A stretch of 64,000 nucleotides of DNA from Isoetes taiwanensis (taxonomy: Eukaryota > Streptophyta > Lycopodiopsida > Isoetales > Isoetaceae). Within the stretch, counting starts at the first letter, position 1. Each line of letters opens with the position of its first letter. Where the stretch lies: NCBI GenBank assembly GCA_021234155.1, contig JAJEKV010000055.1, positions 4,226,905 to 4,290,904 on the forward strand, in the 5' to 3' direction. Below are positions 45,791 to 57,030 of this stretch, piece by piece. The position numbers were made by a program, and so were the translations under genes. Under the pieces are notes generated by a model. The model saw nothing but the letters and a program-made list of their open reading frames with translations. It searched no databases and had not been told where the DNA came from.

Positions 45791-47281
45791 GAATGTTCCA
45801 ATACACAATTCGTATCTCGCAAAGAGAAGTATAAGGTTTGGAAATGTTAAAAGGCATGAAGCTAATGGTCATAAGACATATATAGATATAATGATGAGAA
45901 TTCATCTAACATTTTGCAAATACATTATGTTGGCTGTGGGTAAAGTCAGCATTTCCTAAAGTGGTATACGATGCAACTTAGGATGATACTATATATATAG
46001 CACCATGTAGTTGAGGGCGAAATGGCTTATGTTTATTTGTCATACAAAAACGTTACGGAGGTGACGTACCAAGGTATGATCTAAATTATAAATGTCCATC
46101 GTAGAAACGGAATATTACTTTAGAAATATAAGTTTCTAACAATGGTGGTCAAGGCATAGAACGTTGTATCTACTTGAATCAGGATATTATTCATGGAAGC
46201 GAGAAGGTTATTATCGTAAATAATGCGGATCCATAAACTAGGGATCATAAATTACGTATAATTTGGGTTTCGTAAGGAGACTTAACTTCGTAAGATCTAC
46301 AACATAAATGCAAGTCTATGCATGAGTAAGATGAGAACGTAGCCGTGTGTAGCGCTTAATGTTGTTGGTCAAATACATGTCCATCATGCGTGTTATAAGT
46401 TAATGGAAGGGAGTGCATCCTGTTTCTATTGGGGCAAAAAAGGAGCCGAATAGAAGACAAAAAAAACGTGATGTTGGATGATTGATCTCCTGCAAATGGA
46501 AATGAATTTGCATTCATGTCCATTTTGGCGACATGACAATAGTGTAAAACGTAGTTTTTACACAAGATCAAGAGAATTGAGGTCAAAATGAAAGATGAGA
46601 ATAGGCATCTTATAAGACCGTTAGAATGGAAAAGGACAATTGCTAGTATATGGCGCAATTGTCTAAAAGCGGTATGCAAAGTATGCCGGAGCTTTGGTGA
46701 AGTGATGCTACTATCGGAACTAGACCTCCAACCAATGATACATTAGGGAGGCAAGCAATCTCACACAACAAGTGAGAGCCAAGGGAGAGGTTGAAAGTTG
46801 TTGTTAACAACATTTCAAATATAGGAAATTTGACTAGACACTTTGAATAGCCCAAAGTGTGGAGTATGTACAAAGTAGGTGCCTCATGAGCATCTTTCCA
46901 AGGAGAATGTGGTCTGGGTACTGTGATTTTTATCTCGAGGAATCGATCCTCGTTGGTATATGCCTATTAGGACCATTTGCATAAGACAAAGAAGGGATGT
47001 AAAACAGAAGTTTTAATTCGGAGACCGTAAGGATTAGTCGTAGTCTTCGAGAATTGTGGTGTGGAATCCACAACATTCTATGACACAAGATCAATGACGT
47101 GAAGATAAGTTTGAGGTAACAAGAGGTTGTTCTGGTAGATAATAAGCACCTCAATCTAAAAATGGATCTTTTTTTTAGAAATGTTGAAAAATCCAAAATA
47201 GAATGTTTTGGAATGTGCATCGTAGGAACATGCGCCGTAGGACGTGTGTGTGTGCGCGCGCGCACGCGCTTGCTTTAATAG
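45791..47281. other. No recognisable gene; Z-DNA-type tract
   Basis: Open frames on the minus strand (46679-46356, 46873-46643, 47265-46930) have no known motif. A 28-bp strictly alternating purine-pyrimidine tract, ACGTGTGTGTGTGCGCGCGC and onward, lies at 47242-47269. Confidence 0.5.
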
Positions 47282-47282
47282 C

Positions 47283-49076
47283 AACCTCCCCCTATTTTTT
47301 GGGATCTATACCTTGTTAAATGCATAAAAATATTTTTATCTAAAAAATGGAGATTAATTTTTCTTTTTTGAAACAATCCAAATAAACCCATATGTGAAGC
47401 ATGATGATCATTTGTTCTAGTCTTAGATTAATAATTCCCAAATCCAAGTAGAAAAAGCTGGTACATGCCACCGTCACAAGACAGAACACGTGTTAGTACA
47501 GGTGCCCGCATGTGGAAGACAGGTGTCAATGCTTTGTATAAAACTTCCCTTACTATCGGCGTCGAGAAATCAAGGAAAATCTGGATCTAGATCTAATTAT
47601 ATGCATGCTTCGTTTATCCGTTTTTAGCCAATATATCTACTTACTAGCTCATTATGAGTTCTGTGCAAATACAAACTCCAGAACTACCGAAGGAAAATTT
47701 ATAAAACCATAAAAGTAGAGTATCCTCTGCCTCTTGTCTATCTTTATATTTTTCATGCAGCATATAACCAGTATAATTACTTTATTCCAAACCAAAACAG
47801 TAGACCCATAATAAGATCTCTGACCTGATTGTCATTGGTCTCCATTTCGGGCTCCTCCTCCACTTCCATATAGCTGGATTCCCCAATTTCCTCCACCATA
47901 TCATGGTCAATTTAATGCTCTAGAAAAGCACAACAGTCTTTTTTTTTTTTTTTAATACAGACTAAAACGTCAAGGACTGCCATTATGCTACCATGCATTC
48001 TACTTGTTACAAGATAAAATAGATTCAACAATTTATATAATCTAGAAAGCAATAAATTTGGTTCCCAATACCTTATAACTGGTTGTGTATGTTATTGATA
48101 TAGGCCAAGAAATAGAGACTGATTTTCAGCATAGAAATCTACTGTATCTTCATTATATTCAAGGAATAACCATGTAAAATCCGTCAAAATATCAGAGCAT
48201 TCAATCAAGATAGAAAACGAGTCAAGTGGTCGATTTCTACCTTAAAATCTTTGTACATATGTTAAAGCTTTGGATAAATCCTTCTTGGCAACGATTTTGT
48301 CTTGTATAACATGTTTTTTCTGGAACCACTAGTCTCTAGCCGATTGTAGAATTCCAGCCTTGAAGTCTATTATATCTTCTTCCTTCATGATGGTCTACTA
48401 GAAGTGTTCAGATTCTACCTTAGAATCCTTCTACAGAAGTAAAAGCATGGAAGAATCCCTTTCTGGGCAGCACTCTGCTCTTAATGCAAGCTAAGCTGGA
48501 AGCACTAGGCCATGATCCGATCATAAATCGGTTCTTCTGAGCTGAATTCTACAGTTTTGGCTGCTTGGAGAACTCCAGGATGCCGACGTCATTACTTGTC
48601 ATAGGGTATATAAACCATACAGAGCCAAATTTATCAGCATTTAGGCAGTTCTGCCCTTCCAAAATCAAACCACAATTGCTTTTTTTGACCATTCATCTAG
48701 ATCCTTCCATAAAATCTAAGCGAATTTCGTAAAATCTAAGGGAATCTTCGTAGAAAGTAGCTTAGTCTAAAAATAGAAAGTTGTTTTTAAATAGAATGGT
48801 TTAGAATGTTGTAGATGCCGATGGGCAAGTACCTCAGTCTAAAAATAGAAACTTTTTTTGAAATGTTGCAAAAAGGGGAAAATAGAATCGCTGGTCCGAG
48901 ATCCTACGGCTTACGCTGATTTAGACATATGCCACGTGACTTCCTTGCACTCGCAAGAGCGTTTGAAAAGTGGTAGTGCAAATCCTTAGGTGAGTTTCTT
49001 GCTTATGGCTATCGGAAATTTTGGATGCATAGGATAGAAGAAATATTCCATCTTGTTTTCTAACATGGACACAAAC
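47283..49076. repeat. Segmental duplication, copy A flank
   Basis: This non-coding block runs directly up to the copia element and is matched by 59468-61226. The shared order includes TTTTGGGATCTATACCTTG, TCTAGATCTAATTATATGCA, TACTTTATTCCAAACCAAA and AGGGTATATAAACCATA. No gene is seen in it. Confidence 0.9.
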
Positions 49077-49921
49077 TGTTAGAATTCATATCATAATCAT
49101 AAAATTATATGTGTTCTGGAAACTGTGAAGATTAATTGATCTATGCAAAGATGTGGAAGTTACAAAAGGAAGATCAATTAAAGGGGAACTTATTATTCAC
49201 TATTGATATTAAGGTCAGTTAATCAGAGGTATAACCTAATGTGAGATCACTCAAGACAATGAAGAAGTTCACATTCAAGGGACATTCGAATATGGCAATG
49301 GGAACATGTAAATATTTAATGGTATCATAGTTTAGGTTCAATGGTTACATTGTTAACATTGACTTAATGTAAATATGGGATATTATTCTCGGTCCAATGA
49401 GATAAGACCGACTTGGTTATGAACTCGGTCCAATAGACCAAAGGCAGAGAAATCTTCGGAGAAATCTTCGGCAGATCGGTGAGGCTTAACCGCCGGAATC
49501 GATGCTGATTAAATAACCTAAGATGTACAGATTATTCACAGTGAAAAATTACGGAGTTGTGATCGAAAGCAACACAGGTTTGTTGTATTGTATAAGGGAA
49601 GGAATATCATTGATTTGGGAAGCCAGAGTAATTCGATCATTGCATAATTGCTACAGTAACATTTCATTTGTTTAATGGTTTAAGGTTGAGTATTAATATC
49701 AATGACAATGTTTGTGCATTGGTATAATTGCTAATGTTGAGTAAATTCAATGTGTGAAGTTGCATAGTGAATTTGAAGGATGAAATCTTGTCTACGGAAA
49801 TTGTATGACATGTTCTATATGAATAATGCTCAAGCAATTATCTTGAAGAAAATGATTTAATCTGTCAACAAAGTTGCATGTTCAAGTGTCTTTAACAGAG
49901 ATCTAACAAATATTTCTTACA
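49077..49921 (+). repeat. 5' LTR of copia A
   Basis: 845 bp, TG...CA ends. It contains a 12-bp duplication (AATCTTCGGAGA context, about 49451-49470) absent from the 3' LTR of the same element but present in the LTR of copy B. No promoter element was assigned. Confidence 0.95.
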
Positions 49922-49922
49922 T

Positions 49923-49934
49923 TGGTATCAGAGC
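49923..49934 (+). other. Primer binding site of copia A
   Basis: TGGTATCAGAGC, one base after the LTR, is the standard plant copia site complementary to the 3' end of initiator methionine tRNA. Confidence 0.93.
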
Positions 49935-49938
49935 AAGA

Positions 49939-50917
49939 ATGTCTAGCAGGTTTGGTGCTGGCTTGTTGAATGCCATAGAGGTATTCAAGGGTGATTCTGG
50001 ATTCCAAGTCTGGAAGGAGAAGATAAAGCAAGTTTTACAAGTTGAAGGATTGTGGGAGCTGATTGAGGGAGATGGCCCTGAAACAAGCTCCAGAGGGTGG
50101 TCGAACAAAGAAGTTCTTCAAACAATCAGGAGCAGTCTGGAGAAACTCAGACCAGAGAAGTTGCTGTAACTTCTAGGCAGATGTCAGGTGATGTGAATGC
50201 AAAATTGAGAGAGGCTCAAGGAATAATAATGAGCAAAGTTGGATCTAGTATTGTGCTGAAACTCAGAGGTAGGAGTTGTAAACAGATGTGGAAATATATG
50301 TTGATAATATATGAGGAGAAAACATCCTCTCAAATAGATGTTTTGGAAAATGAGCTTAGGAGACTAAAATTTCGAGAAAAGGATGATGTCAATGATTTCT
50401 TTCAGAACAGGGGTGTTTTACACTCGGTAACAGCAGGTTTTGGCAATATCCAGATCAGTGGCAAGCCTTCGAAATGTGTCTATATTTATTAGAACAATTG
50501 CAAAAACAAGGTCTGATGCAGAAAGGATGTTGAAAACAGAGATTGAACAATCAAAGGCTATGGAAGATGAAGAAGCCACACAGATTTTATTCACAAAAGG
50601 AAAGGGGAAGTAAAGTTGGTCCTTGTTTTAACTGTAACCAACTAGGATACATAAAGATAAATTGTCCTAACTTAAACAAAGACATAAACTGCTATAATTG
50701 GGGGGGAAGGGGGCATTTTGCCTCAACCTGCTCCACACCTAAGGATGCAAATAAAGGCAGGGGCAGAGGAGGAAGAACAAGCTTCAATTTTAGAGGAAGA
50801 GGGAGAGGCAGGGGCAGAAATGCTGAAGCTAATGTTGCAGAAGAAGTTTTCCTGGAAGAAGAGGAAACTGAAGAAAATGAAGAGGTAAGAAATTGCAGAT
50901 TCTTTTCAGCTTGTTAA
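49939..50917 (+). pseudogene. copia A gag region
   Basis: The capsid part starts MSSRFGAGLLNAIEVFKGD at 49939. The frame shifts near 50150 (to AKLREAQGIIMSKVGSSIV and then SSQIDVLENELRRLKF) and again near 50480. Two CCHC-like knuckles follow at 50620-50740 but both have lost a ligand: CFNCNQLGYIKINC has Tyr for His and CYNWGGRGHFASTC has Trp for the second Cys. A basic GRG-rich tail and an acidic stretch end at 50917. Not translatable as a full Gag as written. Confidence 0.88.
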
Positions 50918-50939
50918 AAACATATTGACAACAATGATG

Positions 50940-53900
50940 ATTTTTTTATTTTAGATAGTGGAGCAGAAAAATCCATTGCATGCTCGAGAAAAATCTTGAA
51001 AGAATGCAAAGGGAGTAATGGAGGGCATGTGCAAGTTGGGAATGGATCTAAATGGAAGAAGTGTGAATTTGCAAAATGTGCTTTATGTACCAAGTCTTGT
51101 CAGAAATTTAATATCTATTTCTCAACTTGTGGATATGGAATTCAAAGTTGTATTTGAGTAAATGGATTGCAAAATTTATGAAGGGAATGATCTAAAATTT
51201 ATGGGAAGGAGGGTTGGAAATTTGTTTGGCATAGATGCTAAAATTCTTGGATCCATAAACCTGACAACAAAACCTAATATGGAAATCTGGCATGAAAGAC
51301 TAGGACATTCCAATTACAAAAATATTGAATTTATGGTTAAACAATGTTGGATCAAATCAGATACATTTAAGGAGAGTTATGTTTGCAAAGATTGCCAATT
51401 GGGCAAACACTCAAGACTCCCTTTTTCAAAAGGAAAGAGAAAGACCAAGGATGTTCTTGAATTAATTCATACTGACTTATGTGGCCCTTTGAATGTAACA
51501 GGAATTACAAGGAAAAGATACTGTATAACATTTGTGGATGATTACAGCAGAAGAACAAAGGTTTATTGCCTTAGAACAAAGGACCTAGCTTATGAAGCAT
51601 TTAAGACATTTGCTGCAGAAGCTGAATGCCAAACTGGGAAGAGAATCAAATGTGTACAGTCTGACAGAGGAGGTGAGTATCTATCCCACAAATTTAAGAA
51701 ATATTGCTTAAGTAGAGGTATAAAAAGACAATTCACATGCAGCTACACACCCCAACAGAATGGGGTTGCTGAAAGGAAAAACAAATCCATTCTAAATGCT
51801 GTAAGATCCATTCTTAAGCATGCTGGTTTGCCAAACTTCCTTTGGGAAGAAGCAGTAAAGACTGTTGTATTAGTGCAAAATGCTTTGCCAACCAAAAGTC
51901 TGGAAAGTATGTGTCCAGAATTCTTATGGTCAGGAAGTATGCCTAATTTTGAAAAATATAGAGCATATGGCTGCCTGGGATATACTCATGTTCCCAAGGA
52001 AAATAGATTAAAATTAGATGACAGATGCATCATAACATATTTGGTAGGATATGATGAGCACTCGAAAGGTTACAGAATGTACAATCCAGAAAGAAGAAAC
52101 ATCATAGTAAGTAGAGATGTGACTTTTGTAGAAGAGGAATTATACAGGCCAAGGTCTATAAGCAAAGTGGAGATTAAGTCAAAAATAGTAGAGCCCTACA
52201 ATACAAATGTGAATGATATGACAGACTTGGATGACAAAGTGGATAAGAATGTATAAAACTTGGAAACAAATCTTAAAGATGCATGCAATGATGAGGAAAT
52301 TGGCAATGTTGAAAACAATGACAATAATGTAGAAAACCATGAAATGGAAAAACAGAAAAGGAGGTCTGAAGGTGAAAGATTAATGGAAGATGCAAACTTT
52401 GACACCAGACTTTATGGCAGAAAAGAAAATGGCAGGAGTTCCAGGTTGCAGATGCATGAGAAGGATCCTGAAGCACTCATAATTATGCAGACAGGTGTTC
52501 CTGAAACTTTTGATGAAGCTATGAACAGCATGGAGGCAAATAGATGGAGGGAAGCCATGAATGAAGAAATTAATTCCTTTAACAGGACATCCACCTATGA
52601 ATTAGTTGACTTGCCTAAGGGAAAGCAGGCTGTAGGAAACAAATGGATTTATAAACTGAAAAAGAATGCAGAAGGAAGTCCCAAATTTAAAGCAAGGTTG
52701 GTTGCACAAGGGTATACACAAAAGAAAGGCATAGACTTTGAAGAAACATACTCACCAGTGGTTAAATTGACTAGTATCAGAATGATTATTTCAGTGGCAA
52801 ATGCAATGAACTTAGAATTGCATCATATGGACGTGTGCACAGCATTTCTTAATGCTGAACTAGATGAGGAAGTTTATATGAAACAAGCTCAGGGATTTGA
52901 ACGGGAAAAACCAAGGTATGGAAACTAAATCGAGCTGTTTATGGCCTAAAACAGGCTCCAAGGCAATGGTATATGTGCATTAATCAATACTTGAATGAGC
53001 AGGGTTTTGAAAAATTAGCAAATGATGGAAATGTGTATGTTCTAAAAAGAGGAGATAAATTTTGCATAATGGCAATTTATGTGGATGATTGCATCCTAGC
53101 TGCTAATGGCATTGGCATATTAAATCAATGTAAGGAAATTCTCAAAAGGAAATACAAAATGACAGACTTAGGGGGACTTTCAATATTCTTGGGAATACAA
53201 GTGAAAAGATGCAGAGAAAAGGGACTGATCAGCATATGCCAGAATGAGTACATTGATACAATGTTGAATAAATTTAACATGGAAGATTGTAATCCAGTAA
53301 AGGTGCCAATTCAGACAGGGACAAAGTTGTCAAAGAACATGTGTCCAAAAGCAGATAAAGAAAGAGAAAAGATGTCTAAGATACCATATAGACAACTAGT
53401 GGGATGTTTGCTCTTTATTGCAAACAACACTAGGCCAGACATAGCATTTGTTGTAAATGCCTTGAGTAGATACAACAATGATCCAGGACATGACCATTGG
53501 CAGATTGCAAAGAAAGTGTTAAGATATTTAAAGGGTACAAAAAATAAAGGAGTTGTATATAGCACAAAAGATTTGCAAATAAAAGCATATAATGATGCTG
53601 ACTGGTGTGGAGATATTGATGAGAGGAAATCAACTTCTGGCTATGTTCTATTTCTAGGTGGAGGACCTATAAGTTGGAGGAGTAAGAAGCAAACATCCAT
53701 TGCTCTTTCAACAGCTGAATCAGAGTATGCATCAACTACATTAGCAACAAAAGAAATTGTATGGGCAAGAAGATTCATGGAAGAACTTGGAATAAAGCAA
53801 GAGGGCAGTACAGATTTATTCTGTGACAATCAGAGTTGCATTGCAATGACAAAAAATCCTGTTTTGCATGAAAGGACTAAGCATATTGAAATGGAAATGC

Positions 53901-53983
53901 ACTTCATTAGAGATATGGTGAAAAAGGAAGAAATATGCTTGAAATATGTTTGCTCAGAAAACCCGGATAAGCGTATATATTGA
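50940..53983 (+). pseudogene. copia A pol region (protease, integrase, reverse transcriptase, RNase H)
   Basis: The protease active site DSGA lies at about 50954. After a frame change the integrase frame (51162-52256) shows the zinc-binding WHERLGH and CKDC, then catalytic residues in TDLCGP, DRGGEY and NGVAERKN. An in-frame TAA (52254-52256) separates it from the reverse transcriptase, which has KWIYKLK, ARLVAQGYTQ and MDVCTAFLN. One extra base near 52914 shifts the frame, and the rest (52973-53983) has YVDDCILAANG, and RNase H with DADWCGD and STAESEYAS. At least one stop and two frameshifts make pol non-functional as written. Confidence 0.92.
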
Positions 53984-54060
53984 GAAAGGCCTTGGGAAGC
54001 AAAAGGTTTCAGAAATTATCAGACTTATTGAATTGTAGAGAAGTTGCAAGATTATGATCT

Positions 54061-54069
54061 GAAGGGGAA
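54061..54069 (+). other. Polypurine tract of copia A
   Basis: GAAGGGGAA directly precedes the 3' LTR and would prime plus-strand synthesis. Confidence 0.85.
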
Positions 54070-54905
54070 TGTTAGAATTCATATCATAATCATAAAATTA
54101 TATGTGTTCTGGAAACTGTAAAGATTGATTGATCTATGCAAAGATGTGGAAGTTACAAAAGGAAGATCAGTTAAAGGGGGACTTATTATTCGTTGTTGAT
54201 ATTAAGGTCAGTTAATCTGAGGTATAACCTAATGTGAGATCACTCAAGACAATGGAGAAGAAGTTCACATTCAAGGGACATTCGAATATGGCAATGGGAA
54301 CATGTAAATATTTAATGGTATCATAGTTTAGGTTCAATGGTTACATTGTTAACATTGACCTAATGTAAATATGGGATATTATTCTCGGTCCAATGAGATA
54401 AGACCGACTTGGTTATGAACTCGGTCCAATAGACCAAAGGCAGAGAAATCTTTGGCAGATCGGTGAGGCTTAACCGCCGGAATCGATGCCGATTAAATAA
54501 CCTAAGATGTACAGATTATTCACAGTGAAAAATTACGGAGTTGTGATCGAAAGGCAACACAGTTTGCTGTATTGAATAAGGGAAGGAATATCATTGATTT
54601 GGGAAGTCAGAGTAATTCGATCATTGCATAATTGCTACAGTAACATTTCATTTGTTTAATGGTTTAAGGTTGAGTATTAATATCAATGACAATGTTTGTG
54701 CATTGGTATAATTGCTAATGTTGAGTAAATTCAATGTGTGAAGTTGCATAGTGAATTTGAAGGATGAAATCTTGTCTATGGAAATTGTATGACATGTTCT
54801 ATATGAGTAATGCTCAAGCAATTATCTTGAAGAAAATGATTTAATCTGTCAACAAAGTTGCATGTTCAAGTGTCTTTAACAGAGATCTAACAAATATTTC
54901 TTACA
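54070..54905 (+). repeat. 3' LTR of copia A
   Basis: 836 bp, TG...CA ends, followed by the CAAAC target duplication (54906-54910). Confidence 0.95.
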
Positions 54906-54910
54906 CAAAC

Positions 54911-55628
54911 CACAATTCCTCGTGATGTGAATCGATAAGATATTCTTGCTACTCTAATGAACAATTCCTGAGAGCCTACGCATATATTTGATTGAGAAAT
55001 GCTCTAATATCATAATCAAATTTGCCAAACTCTGACATCAAGATCAAATTTGTTACTCCTATTGGCAATAGCTGTATCCATTATAATAGTAATAAGGCAT
55101 CAAGATTCAAAAACACAGTCCTCATTACAATGAAGATGACCTAAAGTTTAAAAATGCTAAGTTGCAAGAAAAATTGAGCATTCAGAATATGAGTGATAAT
55201 TTTAAATATATAAACAAAATATATACATTTCTCGATAAGTTGCCATTAAAAAATGAAGCACATAAAAAAAAACACACAACGAATAAGCACACAATGGACC
55301 CTATACATGTTGGTCTTAACCAAAAAAGACAAAAAATAGGTGCCTAATGCATGCTATAAGCACCCTTATTGGTATCGTGTGCAAGGCCATAGAGTGTATG
55401 CAAGATCAAATTTTCTTTTTTCTTTAAACCTACTATTTACGCAATATTAAACTCTAACTAATTGTGAAGACGCAATTAAGCAATATGAATGTTAGTCTCC
55501 ACTAGGCATGTTTATGTTGATGCAAACTTTTAAAATCTCCAGATATGCATGTATCATCCTTGGCGAATCCCTGGAAAGGTTCCATCTAGACAACTAGACC
55601 TCTTGGATTAGTTCCTATGAAGGTTTAA
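54911..55628. other. No recognisable gene
   Basis: AT-rich spacer. A 61-codon Lys-rich frame at 55162-55347 (+) has no known motif. Confidence 0.5.
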
Positions 55629-57030
55629 AGAATAGAATAGAATAGATTTTTTAATGTCCACGAAGGCCACATGGCCATGGGACCTATAATGACCTAGTAC
55701 AACCGTTACTACTAGGATTAAAAAACCCCTGCCTCGAAAGGTTTCAAGGGAAAAACCTTTGCAGTAATGATGATACTAGACAAGCAAGAAGAATATATAA
55801 GTAGGCCATAACTACTGAGGGCGTAATAATTGAAGACACTCATCCAGAACCTCAAGTATGTATAATGCCAAGTCATGCAAATGGGGCTCTGAGAAGTTGT
55901 AGAAGCATGGAATGGAATGCTAAAGTCAAATAACGGTTCCGGACTATCTCAAAAGCAGGACATCTTAGCAAGGTATGGCTTTCATCTTCAAAAACTTGGA
56001 ACTGGCAACATGCACATAATCTCGCTTCTCGTGACAATTGCGGCTGCTCCCATCTACTTGTCTCAATCGGTAGCCCTTGGAAGCAAGCAAAAACTGGACA
56101 AGGAAGCAAGCAAATAAGCTTGTCCTGGTGCCAAAGTGGAATTTATATGTGCATGATAATAACCAGTTTTAATTTGGGCTAAGGTAACTGCATCCCATAT
56201 TATCTGAGAAAAACGACCATCAAGATATTGATGCAAAAGCTCAGGATCAGAACTAGCAAGCACCATGTAGTGTTCCGGTTGCACATACCATGGGCAAACC
56301 ATGCATTACGATTCTCTTTCCAACATCGTTTCAAATGCTGGGGAGATTCAGCTATGGTAAGCACGAGAAGACCTATCATCATCCATATGATGCCCCTTGC
56401 TGATATAGTGGAGATGGTGCTTCATGGAAAAATATTGAAGGAGACTAAAAACCTGTCGCTTGTAAACGAATAGCATATGGCACCGTAGTTTTGACTCCTA
56501 GGTTATAAGTGAGAACGGACTTTTGCACCCGTTCCAAGATCTCCCAAGCACTAGTACTAATGGCAGGCCCCCATACTTCACAACCACACAGTGAAACCAG
56601 TTCTACCAAAGCCCGCAACAAGTGGGCTTTCCGTGACCAATCATGAATCTCTGCTCAAAAACAATTGTTTTGCATTGCATAGAGTGCTCTCCAGCCAGCA
56701 ATTACATGCTTGGTAATACATTGTTCCCAAAGTTTGTTCTTACACACCATGATACTTATAGCTATCTACAACTTCAACTTTGTGGCTATCATAGTGCAAA
56801 GTTGGAACAATATGCCAAGAAGATTGAACTACCAAGAGCTTGATCTTTTGGAGATTAACACGCAGGCCTGTGTTCTCACAAAAATTGTACAGACCGTTTG
56901 CATACTAGCAGCGGTATGTCCCATAAGCAAACCATCATCAGCATACATATTAGAGCCTAAACTCCAACCTTGCAAGAAGGATGAAAAACCAGTAATCCAA
57001 GCTTCAATCTACTAGATCTATGCAATGCAC
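55629..57030 (-). mobile_element. 5'-truncated LINE, same family as the 41-45 kb element
   Basis: The 3' end shows three AATAG units (55631-55645) and the 3' UTR block GGATTAAAAAACCCC (about 55711) also found at 40960. Minus-strand coding debris follows: a zinc-binding C-terminus CACCQFQVFEDESHTLLRCP (about 56010-55940), DAVTLAQIKTGYYHAHINS (about 56210-56140), and the reverse transcriptase motif MYADDGLLMGHT (about 56950-56910). Similarity ends just past that motif, so the 5' two thirds are absent, as is usual for incomplete reverse transcription. Confidence 0.85.

Larger units (their letters stand above)
49077..54905 (+). mobile_element. Ty1/copia LTR retrotransposon A, structurally complete
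   Basis: 5829 bp, bounded by LTRs that start TGTTAGAATTC and end TTCTTACA. The 5-bp target duplication CAAAC lies at 49072-49076 and 54906-54910. The order protease, integrase, reverse transcriptase, RNase H places it in Ty1/copia. By eye the two LTRs differ by roughly 2% plus a 12-bp indel, so the insertion is fairly recent. The coding region is nevertheless broken at several points. Confidence 0.97.
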
